From assembly GCA_964016985.1 (NCBI GenBank), contig OZ024821.1:88964535-89028534 (forward strand): a DNA stretch of 64,000 nucleotides. Direction: 5' to 3'. The stretch's first letter is position 1; every line of letters begins with the position of its first letter. A program made the translations under genes and the position numbers. The notes beneath the pieces are model-generated. The model made no database searches. It had not been told where the DNA came from and saw nothing but the letters and a program-made list of their open reading frames with translations. Source of the DNA: Anodontia alba (lineage: Eukaryota > Mollusca > Bivalvia > Lucinida > Lucinidae). Positions 1-12,700 of the stretch are shown here, piece by piece.

Positions 1-222
1 TACATCTGAAAATGTTGTCTGTTTATGTCGTCTGCTGAATATTCTTGCAGACTTTTCAAACCTACTTTTGCATACAGGCAAACGGTGTTGACCCTGATCA
101 GACTGCTCCTAAAGGAGCAGTCTGATCTGGGTCCACACTGTTTGCAAAGATGACTTCTAACATCACAAGCAGATGACAAAGCAGACGACAATAGTTGTGA
201 CTGGCGCTTTAAGGTTTAAACA
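1..222. mobile_element. TTAA hairpin MITE, family D (truncated by window start)
   Basis: Central palindrome: GGCAAACGGTGTTGACCCTG... AGACTGCTCCT / AGGAGCAGTCT ...CACACTGTTTGC. Outer arms CGTCTGCTGAATATTC and CAAGCAGATGACAAAGCAGA are also inverted. It ends TTTAAGGTTTAA. Full copies elsewhere are ~240 bp, flanked by TTAA. Confidence 0.85.
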
Positions 223-454
223 TTTTCATGGAAAAAATAGGAAAATTTTTATCTGGATACTCCTCTTCTATAGAATGAGGGGGACCACTTTGGTCAGTAG
301 ACATGTACAGTGTCACTGCAATGTGGATATAAGGCAGGGATCAATTTTAGCACTTGCTAACTTGCTAAATGCTAGTTAATTTCCTCAAAAAGCAAGCTGC
401 AATTTCCATCACTTGCTAATTCTAGCAAGTTGGAAAGATTCTGTTTAATTGTGG

Positions 455-672
455 AACCTGAGGCATTGTTGCTGAAGTTTTGCAATTTCTTTTCCAAAAG
501 CAATGATGATATTTTTTTTTTATTTTTCCCAGAAAACAGGTTTTGACATTACATGCAAATTGTCTCCATAGGAGACAATTTGCATGTAATGTCAAAACCT
601 GTTTTATGGGAAAAATAAGACAAGTATTTTAAAATGTCTGCTGAAATTTTTACCCAGAGTGCTAAGGTTTAA
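455..672. mobile_element. Hairpin MITE, family L
   Basis: Near-perfect palindrome 521-618: CCCAGAAAACAGGTTTTGAC ... AATTGTCTCC / GGAGACAATT ... CTGTTTTATGGGAAAAAT. Outer parts are CTGCTGAAATTTTTACCCAG-like. Confidence 0.82.
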
Positions 673-852
673 AGCCACATTTAACAGTATTTATAAGTGT
701 AAAAAAGCAAGTGGCTGAAAGGTTTAGCAAGTAAAAAATAATGCTACTTGCTAATTTTAGCAAGCTGTCAAAAAAGTTAAATTTGAACCCTGTAAGGCTA
801 ATCATTTTACTGCAAATTTCAGTATAACGCAGTTAATCAGTAGCTCCCATTT

Positions 853-2335
853 TTATACACCCTTTCTTAGTTCTGAGTTACTGCCCTTTGATTAGTTTTT
901 TTTTACAGACTAGTGCACGCCATAATTAGGTAACTGTAAGGAATATTTTGATGAGACTTCATAGCAATGTGTATAAGGTCATGATGGCGTGTCGCGTACA
1001 AAAATGGTTGCTCTCCCTTTCTTAGTTTCTGAGTTACTGCCCTTTGATTAGTATTTTACAGACTATCCTTGTGCGCATCATAACTCGGTAATCATATGAA
1101 ATATCTGAATGAAACTTCATAGCAGTGTGTTTGAGGTCAAGACGGTGTGTCCCGTGCAAAAAAGATTGCTCTCCCTTTCTTACTTTCTGAGTTACTTCCC
1201 TTTGATTAGATTTTTTTCATCGTATCCATGTGTGTGCCATAACTAGGTAACCATATGGAATATCTTGATGAAATTTCATAGCAATGTGTATGAGGTTAAG
1301 ACAGTGTGTAACATACAAAAAAGATTGCTCTCACTTTCTCAGTTTCTGAGTTACTGCCTTTTGATAACATTTTCGATTGACCTTGTGCATACTTTAAGTA
1401 GCTGACCATATGGAATATCTTGATGAAACTTTATAGCAATGTGTATGGGGTTAAGATGGTGTGTCGCATGCAAAAAAAATTGCTCTCCCTATCTCAATTT
1501 CTGAGTGACTTACCTTTGATTAAATTTTAGAATGACCTTGTGCAAGCCATAAGTAGGTAACTGTATGGAATAACTCAAGGAAACTTTATAGTAATGAGTA
1601 TGAGGTTAAGACATGGGTCATGTATAAAAAAAAGATTGCTCTCCCTTTCTTAGTTTCTGAGTTACTTCATTTCGATTAGATTTTTTCAGACTCACCTTGT
1701 AAACACCATAACTTGTAAACCATATGAAATACTTTGATAAAATTTTATAACAATGTATATGAGGTCAAGACAGCATGTTGCTTCAGAAATAATTGCTCTC
1801 CCTTTCTTATTTTCTTTGATTAAATTTTTAAATGACCTTGTGGGAACCATTTGTAGGTTACCATATAGAATATCTTGATGAAACTTTATAGCAATATGTA
1901 TGAGGTTAAGAGGGTGTGTTGCGTACAAAAAAGATTGGTCTCCCTTTCTTTGTTTTTGAGTTACTTCACTGATTAATTTTTTTTTTTCGCACTATCCTTA
2001 TGCTTGCCATAACTAGGTAACCATATGGAATATTTTGATGAAATTTTATAGCAATGTGTATTAGGTCAAGACAGTGTGTCGCATACAAAAAAGATTGCTC
2101 TCTCATTCTCAGTTTCTGAGTTACTTCCCTTTGATTAGTTTTTTCCACATTGTCTATATGCATGCCATAACTAGGTAACCATATGGAATATCTTGATGAA
2201 ACTTTATAGCAATGTGTATTTAGACAATCTGTCACCTTCAAAAAAGATTGCTCTCCCTTTCTCGGTTTTTGAGTTACTTTCCTTTGACAGTTTTTTTTTC
2301 AGACCATCCTTCTTCATGCCATAACTGGTTACATT
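853..2335. repeat. Tandem satellite array, ~155 bp monomer, ~9-10 copies
   Basis: CTCTCCCTTTCTTAGTTTCT recurs near 1011, 1169, 1328, 1483, 1639, 1796, 1938, 2098 and 2251 (period 142-160 bp). The monomer also holds CCATATGGAATATCTTGATG and GCAATGTGTATGAGGT. Copies are diverged. The array is flanked by direct copies of a ~60-120 bp sequence (270-325 with 785-850; 2725-2845). Long reverse-strand frames here are repeat shadows. Confidence 0.88.
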
Positions 2336-2408
2336 GGCAACATGACAAGGGTACATGTGTAAAAGTCCACATATTTTATGCCTTTGTCCAGCTGTATAGA
2401 TGAGGTGC

Positions 2409-2654
2409 GCGGGCCCCCGTAGCCTAGTGGATAAGAGAGTTGACTCTTAATCCATTAGGTTTCTCACCGCTGTGGTTCGAGCCTCACTCAGGTCATATGT
2501 GGGAAAACCAAGTTCTGCTTACGGATGGTCAGGTGGTTTTTCTTCGGGTTCTCTGGTTTTCGCCCACCTTCGATGAACAATCGGCTCGATATAAGTGAAA
2601 TATTCTTGAAAGGGCCGTAAAACCCAAATCAAAAAAAAAAAAAAAAAAAAAAAA
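2409..2654 (+). mobile_element. tRNA-derived SINE (type 1) with poly(A) and target duplication
   Basis: The head has pol III A-box (TAGCCTAGTGG) and B-box (GGTTCGAGCC) elements, followed by a SINE body ending GGCCGTAAAACCCAAATC and a long A run. A 12 bp direct duplication, TAGATGAGGTGC, flanks it (2397-2408, 2655-2666). The clean duplication and long A tail point to a recent insertion. It is not a functional tRNA gene; the anticodon stem does not pair. Confidence 0.9.
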
Positions 2655-2846
2655 TAGATGAGGTGCCCTTGTAAAATGAGCATATTTTGCCCTGCCTGGT
2701 GGTGCTCTTGGTTTCCCCTCTTCCTTAGAATTAGGGGGACTTGACTTTGGTCAGTAGACATGTACACTGCAATGTCGATATAATGCTGATCGTTTTAATG
2801 CAGATTTCAGTAGAACGCAGTTGATCATTGGATCCCATTTTTTTAT

Positions 2847-3150
2847 GCCCCCACCTGGCTTTGGCAGGAGTGGGGCATATAGCGTTTCATCGTGATATTA
2901 CGTCCGTATGTGCGTATGTGCATATGTCACGTTTGTAACCAGGTTCAAGTTTACCTGCAAGTTTAGGTGCAAGTTTACGTCCACGTTTCTCTTGCAGCTA
3001 ATAACTTTTATACCTTCTGGGCTAGAAACTTGAAACTTTGTATTGCACTTACCTACATCAAGACCTTTTAATATATGGTACCGTTGCCCCAGGGTCATGC
3101 CCCTGGGTGGGGCTAGGGGTCAAAATATATAACAGGTCACCAAGTAATTT
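2847..3150. repeat. Fragment of a satellite-carrier element start
   Basis: ATGCCCCCACCTGGCTTTGG CAGGAGTGGGGCATATAG hairpin, then a CGTCCGTATGTGCG-type block and GCCCCAGGGTCATGCCCCTG. It resembles the openings at 19421 and 26735. Confidence 0.6.
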
Positions 3151-3204
3151 AGGATCATTACAGTAAACCTAATCGAATGTTATTGCCATTGAGGCACAGG
3201 CCAA

Positions 3205-3375
3205 ATGGCGGGGTCAGTTTTTTCAACCAAAAATTATTGGTATTTTTCTTAATTCTCCATGAAAACTTATGTTGTGGGTTATCATTAGAAACACCTCCTT
3301 TAGGCACTTCTGAGTACCCACAGCATGTTTTTGTAGACAAATAAGAAAACTATTATATGGATATTCCATCTTATC
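3205..3375. mobile_element. Hairpin MITE, family G, decayed
   Basis: TTCTCCATGAAAACTTATGT TGTGGGTTATCATTAGAA with GCACTTCTGAGTACCCACAG CATG partner. Confidence 0.72.
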
Positions 3376-3423
3376 TGGCATTTGCATTTCATCATTTAGA
3401 AAAGTGTAGGTATGTGCAGTTGA

Positions 3424-3704
3424 TCGGCACAGTGGCTCAATTGGTAGAGCATCTGCTTTGTGACAAGGTGGATGTGGGTTCGATACCAACTGCTCTTTCA
3501 TTTAGCGTTCGATTAGCATTAATAAAGTAGAGCTAGGAATCAGGACTGATCAGCTCAGTGTCAGTATAATGTGACTGTGGCATGATATTTCAGTGAGGCA
3601 GCGCTCTAAAAGTGAGCATTGAGCTCTCTGCCACATCCAGACACTGTCGCCGTATGACTGAAAATTTTTTGAAAGCAACGTATAGCCCGAATAAAACTAA
3701 AAAA
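3424..3704 (+). mobile_element. tRNA-derived SINE (type 2)
   Basis: The head GTGGCTCAATTGGTAGAGC (A-box) plus GGGTTCGATACC (B-box) resembles a tRNA, with weak anticodon and acceptor pairing. The body ends in TATAGCCCGAATAAAACTAAAA. A 12 bp target duplication, ATGTGC(A/T)GTTGA, lies at 3412-3423 and 3705-3716. Confidence 0.82.
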
Positions 3705-3771
3705 ATGTGCTGTTGAACATTAAAAAATGATAAGATTTTGGTCATACAGATGGCAGGTCAGTCAAGGTCTG

Positions 3772-3985
3772 AACACTTAGCACTCTGGGTAAGATTTTCA
3801 GCAGTTTAGACACATAGAAATATTTTTCTTATTTTTCCCAGAAAACAGGTTTTTACATTTCAGCAAATTTTCTCCAAATTGTCTTCAGTAGAGACAGTTT
3901 GTATGAAATGTCAAATCCTGTGTTGTGGGAAAAATAAGAAAAGTATCATCAGATTGTCATCTGCTAAATTTGCCTATAGAGTGGA
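3772..3985. mobile_element. Hairpin MITE, family L
   Basis: TTTTTCCCAGAAAACAGGTT / TGTTGTGGGAAAAATAAG with TTCAGTAGAGACAGTTTG centre; starts CACTTAGCACTCTGGGTAAG. Confidence 0.8.
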
Positions 3986-3989
3986 AAAG

Positions 3990-5030
3990 GTTCATTGAGC
4001 AGATTTTATTTTATATTAAAATACAGAAAGATGTGAAGAAAAATGCATTTGTTTTCATTAATTTTATAAAGCTTTATACGGTAATTTGATGATTTACGGT
4101 GATGCACATAAATTACTGTTATGTTACCAATCCATTGCCTACCTGGTGACTGTTAAAGTGAATAAATTTTATACTATAGCTGCAAAAACAAGATTGCACA
4201 TGCCACTGCATATGTATCAATCCAAATGTGCCACCATTTTAAAATTACCGCACGTAGTTGACACATGACAGTCACATGCTTTAACGGCTGTTTTAATTTA
4301 CAACTCAAGTGAGACATTGTCGACAAAAAATACATTTTTTTTTTAATTATTAATAAATATAAAACGAAATACAATACAGTATTAAGCCGATAATGCAAAG
4401 CACCATTGAGATGAACCCCAAAACACCATTGAGATGAACCCCATTAATGACATCATACACGTTGCAGTATTTTTAGAAGAGGTAGATTGTTACACGCACT
4501 TGTGATATTGATTCATTGCAAAAAAAATAACAAAGCGGGAAAGTAGTATTATTTTATTGTTCACCTGGATGCTTTCAACATGTGAAAGATAAACAATGGG
4601 ATTATAAATGAAAACAAAACAATTTACAGTAATCTGTTTATTTAATATTAACAATAGGTTAAATTTGCGAGATAATAGACCAAATATATGCAAAATGGGG
4701 AACAAAAGTACGACACATTGTTTTTTGTGATTGGTGTCATTTTCAGCCATGGGCTGGGTATACCTCACCTTTATAATGGGGTGATCACCTCTAATGTGGT
4801 CAGATGCCTTGGTCCCCAGCATCCACGTTATATCAGTATTGCAGTGTATGTTAATCCATTTTTGTATGGAGAAAAAACAAGTATAAGAAATTTATCACAA
4901 AGGAGTAACTTATTCCAAACCTGATAGTGTTATACTGCTACCAAATTTTCTCTGAATATTTGGATTATATTGTTTGAACAACAGTATAGGCCGAGAGCAG
5001 AATACTCCTGATCAATGTTTATATTTATAG
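3990..5030. other. Upstream intronic or intergenic stretch with no gene seen
   Basis: AT-rich unique-looking sequence. Short frames here (e.g. 4688-4924) match no family I know and have no exon-like boundaries. Confidence 0.6.
4398..4442 (+). repeat. Short tandem duplication
   Basis: CACCATTGAGATGAACCCC is repeated in tandem in otherwise unique AT-rich DNA. Confidence 0.85.
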
Positions 5031-6100
5031 TCCTGCTTTGAATTATAGCCCCGCTTTGAATTTGCCATGTCCTTCCGTCATTCTGTAATTCCGTGATTCC
5101 GTGACTGCAAAATTAAAATACATTTTGCTTAACAACCTTTACATTTGTGGTCCTACTTCAATGAAACTGATACTACACTTGGTCTCTAAGGTAAATAAGG
5201 TGTAATCGCAGAATAGTGGCCAAGGGCCCATAACTCCTGGAGTTATGTCCCTTGGTAAGTTTTCAAAATTTAAAATGCATTTTGCTTAATAACTTTTATG
5301 TTAGTGGTCCTACTTCACTGAACTTAAAACCACACTTGGGCTGTAAGGTAAGGAAGTTGTAATGATAGAATGGTGGCCAAGGGCCCATAACTCTTGGAGT
5401 TATGTCCCTAGATAGGTTTTTAAATTTTGCCATTCTTGAAAGTTTTCCTCACAGAATTCTCAGCAACTATGAAAGCTAGAAAGCTGAAAGTTCGTATAAA
5501 CTTGGACAATGACTGGATGTATTGTGTGTACAGGAAAAGGGGCCAAGTGTCGATAACTTGGAGTTATGTCCCTTGGTAGGTTTTTTAAAAAATAAAATGC
5601 ATTTTGCTCAATAACTTTTATGTTTGTAGTCCTACTTCATTGAAACTTATACCACACTTGGTCTCTAAGGTAAGTAAGATGTAGAGGTACTATGGTAGCC
5701 TAGGGCTATAACTCTTGGAGTTATGTCCCTTGATAGGTTTTAAAATTTTGCTATTCTTGAAAATTTTTGTAATAGATTTTTCAGGAACTATGAAAGCTAG
5801 AAAGCTGAAAGTCCGTATAAACTTGGACAATTACTGGATGTATTGTGTATACCCGAATAGGAGCCAAAGGTCCATAACTCTTGGAGTTATGTCCCTTGGT
5901 AGGTTTTCAAAAAATTAAAATGCATTTTGCTCAATAACTTTTTTATGTTTATAGTCCTACTTTGATGAAACTTATACCACACTTGGGGGCTTTGAAAAAC
6001 TGGTACACGCATGGACAGTGGGTTGATGTATCTTGTATTCAGGAATCAGGGACAAGGGCCCATAACTCATGGATTAAAATCCTTTGATAAGTTTTACGAT
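5030..6100. repeat. Degenerate tandem repeat array
   Basis: Blocks CATAACTCTTGGAGTTATGT (itself palindromic, ACTC..GAGT) with CCCTTGGTAGGTTTT, TGCATTTTGCTTAATAACTT and CTACTTCATTGAAACTTATA recur about every 160-330 bp. A longer subrepeat contains AACTATGAAAGCTAGAAAGC. The short frames across it carry no recognisable domain. Confidence 0.8.
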
Positions 6101-6344
6101 ACCATGTTACCATATCCTACATTGGTGTTATCTGGTAAGGATGAAATCAAAATATTTCAACACTATGTGTATTTATTCTCTGATAGAGCTGCAGTGGGGC
6201 TATAGTCAGATCCTCTGACAGCTCTAGTTTTTTCATCTGACTCAATAAAATAAATTGGTGATTACAGTACAGGATCAGATACACCTCACAGATTTCCACC
6301 TCTTTTATAAGGGAGACACCTTTATGACTTCCTCTTTGCTTTCA

Positions 6345-6435
6345 TGCACATTAAGCCCCTGCTGAAAGGGGTCTACTCTCATGGGAGCAAATTCTTTCCC
6401 TTGTAGAGTGTAGACCTCTTTTCAGAAGGGAGGGA
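6345..6435. repeat. Hairpin, family J, decayed
   Basis: CTGAAAGGGGTCTACTCTCA / GTGTAGACCTCTTTTCAGAA; lies about 75 bp upstream of exon 1. Confidence 0.72.
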
Positions 6436-6509
6436 ATCAATTTTGACAGTGTTACACATATCCATTAATTAACAGATATTTTGCATACTTATATAATTTT
6501 TTATTTCAG

Positions 6510-6716
6510 TTAAAAGCCACGATCTTGTACATTCATCCATTGTCCAAAGCTGTGGCTTTCAGCTGCTTGCCATACATTGTAAACAACACAGGTTTAGCCA
6601 GGAACCAGTTTCCTGATATAAATATAGGAATGATAGTTCCAGATGCTACAGTAAAAAAAGTTGACAAGAGAGGGGTCTACGTGAAACTTACTGACAAAGT
6701 TACAGGATTTGCAGGT
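6510..6716 (+). CDS. PDCD11: PDCD11 exon 1 of window (residues 1-69)
   Basis: The acceptor is ttatttcag (AG at 6508-6509) and the donor gtaagt is at 6717; the exon is in phase 0 at both ends. It encodes the tail of one S1 unit (LYIHPLSKAVAFSCLPYI) and the first strands of the next (IGMIVPDATVKK, GVYVKLTDKVTGFAG). A donor 2 bp earlier (gtgtaa) is possible but would break the phase with the next exon. There is no credible start Met; the exon opens at a 3' splice site, so upstream exons lie beyond the window. Confidence 0.93.
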
Positions 6717-9700
6717 GTAAGTTTGATATACATGTATTATGAGTGTCCCTTACTTAGAAGTGTGTCTAACCCCACATGCAAAAATTATCAAACAAGAGAA
6801 ATGTCACAAGTAAATGTTAACTATTACAGTCTATACATATGTTTAAAGTGTTTGGATAATTGCATCATGCCTGGTTGCTATAGATGTATGCAGCTCTGCT
6901 TGACAACCATAGATTATATAGACAAGAAACAATAATGAATGAAAACAATAAAATTATAAAAAAAAGTAGCATTGATAAAGATAAATAAAATACTGAGATA
7001 ATAAAGTAATAAGAAAAGTAATAATAGTAAAACTAATTAGATAAATGGAGGAAAAAATATAAATAAATAAATATAAGATAAATAAGAAATGCTCCCTGAG
7101 GGAGCTAATTCTTTCCTTTAAGAGTAGCAGCCAGTGAGAAGCTTAATGAAATATTTCCTTGTCAGAATTGCTTCCCTTGAAGGTGTCCATTTATGTTAAT
7201 CCTAGTAGTAACGAGTGTGATAACCACTTGTCATGAAACTTTTTCTGATCATTTATAAATCAAGCTTATGCCTGACATGCCCTGAGTTGAGTATAAAGTG
7301 GAGCAAGAGGATTGGTGTCAGACAGTGTTATTAAGTGTTGGTAGGGGATTCATAAAAGCAGGGCTGTACAAATGTGCACAAAGGTAACATTACAAGTCTG
7401 ATGTAACTGAAATATTGTTGAAAGGACCTCATAATTCCAGACTACCACCACCATCACATGCTTTTTTTTTTATCTCACCTGAGCACAAAGTGCTCAAGGT
7501 GAGCTATTGTGATTGGTCTATGTCCATCGTCCTTCAAGCTGCGTCAAAGGTTTGCTTTAAAAGACTACTCCTCTTGCACCTCTGGGCCAATTGACTCGAA
7601 ACTGTATCAGGGTGACTTGTAGATCAAAAACAGCTAAAATTATTCCGATCAGAAATCCAAGGTGGCCACTATCTTGAAAATCTATTTTGCGCATCTTTTC
7701 CTGAACAGAAAGGCCAGTTGACTCAAAACTTGATAGGAAGTATTGGGGCAACATGTAGATGAAAATAGCTTCAATCAGTCTGATAGGAAATTAAAAATGG
7801 CTGCCATCTTGAAAATCTGTTTTGTACTTTTTATCCTAAACAGAAAGGCCAATTGACTCGAAACTTGGTAGGAAGAATCAGGGTGACTTGCAGATCAAAA
7901 ATAGTTTAAATCATTCAAATTGAAAATCCGAGGTGGCCATCATGCAGGCTATCTTGAAAATCTATTTTGAGCTCCTTCTCCTGAACGGAAAGGCTAATTG
8001 ACTTAAAACTTGGTAGGAAGTATCAGGGTTATTTGCAGATCAAAAGTAACTAAAATCATTCCGCCATCCTGAAAATCTATTTTGAACTTCTCCTGAACTA
8101 AAATTCCATTTCTCGATACTTGGTAGGAAGTATCAGGATGACTTGCAGATCAAAAATAGCTAAAATTGTTCTGATTGGAAATCCAAGATGGCATCCATGG
8201 CCGCCATCTTGAAAATCTATATTTAACTTCTCTTGAACCAAAAAGCCAGTTGACTCAAAACACGTCTGGTAATCAGGTGAATGATAAAGGGCCATCTTGG
8301 CTCGTTTTAGAAAAGGTTAGGCCAGACAAAACAGGTATACAGACTGTAAAAGGATGTACATGCATTTACAAATAGAGGGTTGAGCGCAAGACTAGCGTAA
8401 GTCAGATGGTTGTTTTTCCCCCGAACCTAATCTCCTCACCATGAAGGCATTATGAAGATTACAACATTTCTTTCTGTAAACAATGAAAATTTAGGTGCCA
8501 TTGCTCATATGAGCAATGACACCTAAATTTGCATTGTTTACAAAGGGGTCCAAGTTGCCTCTAAACAAGGGTTTCAAAAATATGTTTGAGTTACTATAGT
8601 CTTGCCCTCAACCCTCGAAATAGAATAGGCCCTGCCAGACTTTGCAAATAGATGGGCTGATTATTCAACTTTGCAGCTTACCTAAATGAAGTTTAGGAAA
8701 AGCTGATGTTGTTATAATGGCATGTATGTCTGCATGTTTGTCCATTTTGGTATACAACACATTAATTAACTTTTACATTCAAGTAAATTGTATCTCTCAA
8801 CCTTTCATATTTGTATCAACATTGTTTGAGAGAATTAGGCTCTTATTTAGGCAAGCTTTCCTATGACAAATCACATGATAGGTTGTAAGGTACATTATCT
8901 TTCTATTACAGATTCATAATCTCAGTGATAGTTCAGAAGTTAGTTTAGATAAAGACTTCCCAAAAGGATCAACTCACAGGTATGCACATTTGATACTTAA
9001 TCCATTCAATGATATCATGTTTATGTTTTTAGATTTATAAAAAATCTAGCTTTGGCAGAGACTTTTTTAATTCAGTATTAAAGGTAAAATTAAGTACCTT
9101 ACTGATAGCAATGTGACAATGCAAAATTAAGTACCTTACTGATAGCAGTGTGACAATGCAAAGTTTAGAAATACCATATTGGACCTAATTACCGCACTGT
9201 GCGCTTAGGATTTTCAAAATTACTGGGAACACTCATTTGTGGTAAAGTATATATCTACCTACTAAGGATACACTATAAAAAAAAATCAGAAAAAGACTTA
9301 ATTGATGATGATATGTGATTTTTTCTGATTTTCTTTATAAAGGCATATGTTGTGGGTAATCATTTGAATAGCATCGACAAGTTGATGCAATTCAGATGAG
9401 TACCCACAACATATGCCTTTATAAAGAAGTAGATAAAAGTACACTGGCTGTAATGTAAAGACTACCAAATTGCTTGACTGTGCGCTTATATGAGCATGTG
9501 CTGTAATTAGGTCAATTACGGTATTTTGTATTCCTGGAGATGTTGCATGTGTCACACCTCCAGTAACAATACTAGGTCAGTATAGCTCCAGACAAGAATA
9601 AGGGTTTATATAAATATTTCTCCATGAAAACATGTTGTTTGCACTCATTAACTTCCTTGTATACTGAATAGATTCTCCCACACTATATATTTGAAGAGTC

Positions 9701-12700
9701 TAATGAGGGATCAGGCTACAGGGCGATGACAAAAACTTCGCCCTCCGTTTTTGCAACTTTGAGTTACCTTTTATTTTAAGTAGACAAAAAGTAAAATGGA
9801 ATATTGCAGGTTATGTTTAAAGGCTCCATATTCCTCAAAAACAGACATATATTATCCAAGAAAGGTTAAATGAATTGATATATAGTATTAACATGATCAT
9901 TAAATGTGGCATCTGACAGCTTGTAAAATTTCAGTTAGTCTCGCATTTCTGAACTGGATCAAAAACGAAATGATTTTTTTATCATATCTCTGAATTAATG
10001 TTGGCAACATTAATTCAGAGATATGAGAAAAAATCATTTCATTTCAAGAACGAGAGACTAACTGAAATTTTACTGGCTCTCAGGTGCCACATTTTATGAT
10101 TGTATTAATACAATATATCAATTTATTAAACCTTCCTTGGATAATAAAATGTCTATTTTTGAGGTATATGGAGCCTTTAATAAAAACTTATTGGGTTTGA
10201 GGCTAATGGATACTTTTAATGAAGTATTCTGATAAAAAATTGTAGATTTAATTTATATCATTTTGTTCAAAACTGTTGCTGCCTACTGTGGTGGCTCAGT
10301 TGGATGTGCATCCGACGTGACCCGCAACATTCTGGTGTGGAGATTGATCATAAACTATTTTCTACGCTCATTCTCTCCCTTCCCCTGATTCAAGAAGGGC
10401 AGTTGTCAGTGGTGAAAGAACAAGCACAATAATGGTTAACCGCTTAGAGGACTAAGCCTGCCCAGTAAAAGTGTGGTTAGGTAAACTGACACTCTCGACA
10501 TGACCCCATTGGGTTGACTGGGCTGTAAAACCTCAACACAAACAATCAAACAAAACTGTTGCTCATTTTTAAACTATATGCATACTGTATATATTTTTTT
10601 ATAATAAAATATGTGAATTATGGGGACATTAATGTACATGTGTAATATGTTTTATTACAGGTGTCGTGTTCTTGGATTTGCACCAATGGAAAGTCTTGTT
10701 GATATCACAATGAAAAAGTAAGTGAGATGTGATTGTTACTCAGTACATGTATTACATACCATAACTTACATGTCTGCCATCTAATTTAAATGAAATTTAT
10801 GTGGTGGGTTAGTGACAATAAAACATAAAAAATGATTTATGTATAAATTTTATCAGCAGTTATACCCTTACAAAAATGTTTTGATAATAGTTGGTTTCCA
10901 TACCATCATTTAATATATGTTTTTCATTCACCTTTACCACTGGGCTAATTCAGCAGAGGACAAATTGATATTTTTCTTATTTTTCCTAGAAAAAAGGATT
11001 TGCCATTTCATGCAAATTGTCTCCATTGGAGACAATTGCATGAAATGTTAAAACCTATTTTCTGGGAAAAATAAGAAAAATGTTTCAGTATGTTTTCTGC
11101 TGAAAATTTTACCCAGAGTCCTAAGTGTTAAACAAAATTTATGTGGTGGCTTAATGATGAAGACACATGTTCAGTTAAAGTAATGGCATTTGCTTATCTA
11201 TTTCTGACACGAGTTGTAACCAATGATAAACATTAAAAATTGGGTTCCTTGTAATAACTAGAGTTTCTTACATCTAAATCATTTCATACACCGGTGCAAA
11301 TGAAATGTATCATGTAGTTGGTATGCTGTAAGCATTGCTTTGACATTTCTATTTTTAACACATACCAGTTGTGGCATATTATGCATTGCTTTGCTGTGCT
11401 TTTATTTCTGTAGTAATATGAGAGAGAATCAAAAAATTCTCGTCCCCTTGTACTTTGGGAATAAACAAGAGCAGAAATTATGCCATATCTCAATATAATC
11501 TCACTTTGCCTTGATGCACTTTCTCTAAAGCTGTTCAAGTTTTCGTATCTCTTCAAAATAAAAGCCTTCTTCCTGGTCCCCCAATTAAGAAATGATTTTA
11601 TTTTTTTCGATGTTCATTGAGGTATGACCGCAGTGGATCGCTTGCAAAGTGAATTGGTTTATTCACTTTGCACTCGACCCACTGCGGTCATACCTCAATA
11701 AATTTAGGAAAAAATCAAGTTCATTACTTATATGTACATTTTTTCTTGTGTACCTTGGAAAGAACTTCACATAACAGGCTGCATTAAGGGCAGACAGATT
11801 ATATTTGGATAGCTTAAGAGCCGCAGCGTCATCACAACAGTAGCAGCATCCAATCAAATCTCCGAAAGTGTCAGTTGTAATGACATCACGTCACTTCGCG
11901 TGATCCATTGCGCTCATGGAAGAATGAACCTACACTGGGTTCTATAGGTTTCTTTAAGAGTCTTACATGGAAAATGTAAATATTTACTGATCAACAACAT
12001 CTATGATGCCTTCATTGCTTCTAAATTCCTATCACGGTTAGTTTTCGGATTTGGAAACGGACAGAAGTCTGAAGGGGCTAAATCTGGCGAATGCGGGGGA
12101 TAAGGAAGGATCTTGATGCTGCATTTAGTTGTAGCAGCCATAGCAACTTGAGAGGTGCAGGCTGGTGCATTATCTTGCAAAAGCGGAACACCTGGAGTCA
12201 AGTTTCCTCTTCTTTTCTTGACAAAATCCTGATGCAGCTGCCTTAGTTCTTCTGCATAATATGCACCATGTATCATGGGACCTTTCTCAAGATAATCCAC
12301 CATGATAATGCCCTGATTATCCCAAAAGATAGAGGCCATCATCTTCCCTGCTGAAGAAACTCTTAAATTTCTTAGGAGGGGCCATTGAGCTATAATGCTT
12401 CCATAGTATACTCTGCTTTTTGGGCTTAGATCAAAGTGATGGACCCAAGTCTCATATTAAGTCACAACTTGACCCCAAAATTCCTCAAGGTCATCTTTAT
12501 AGAGAGACAGGAGATACTTAGAAATATCAAGCCTGCACTTCTGATCTTTGGTCAACGCTCGGGGGACCCATTTATCTGAGACCTTTGGACATCCCTAAGA
12601 TATCGGTCAGGATAGACTGAACTGCTCCAAAACTTATGCCTATTTGTCTAGCTATATCATGTAGGCTTCTTCTCCTGTCACACATGATCAAACTGTGCAC

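Noticed and set aside
1692..2241. Reverse-strand frames with repeated LNLIHIAIKFHQ text
   Set aside because: Product of the 155 bp tandem array; frame survives only by repeat periodicity.
2411..2490. tRNA gene suggested by good A and B boxes
   Set aside because: Anticodon and acceptor stems do not pair, the unit continues into a SINE body with poly(A), and it has a target-site duplication.
3424..3500. tRNA gene (Thr-like TGT anticodon position)
   Set aside because: Several stem mismatches, no matching acceptor stem, and SINE tail plus target duplication follow.
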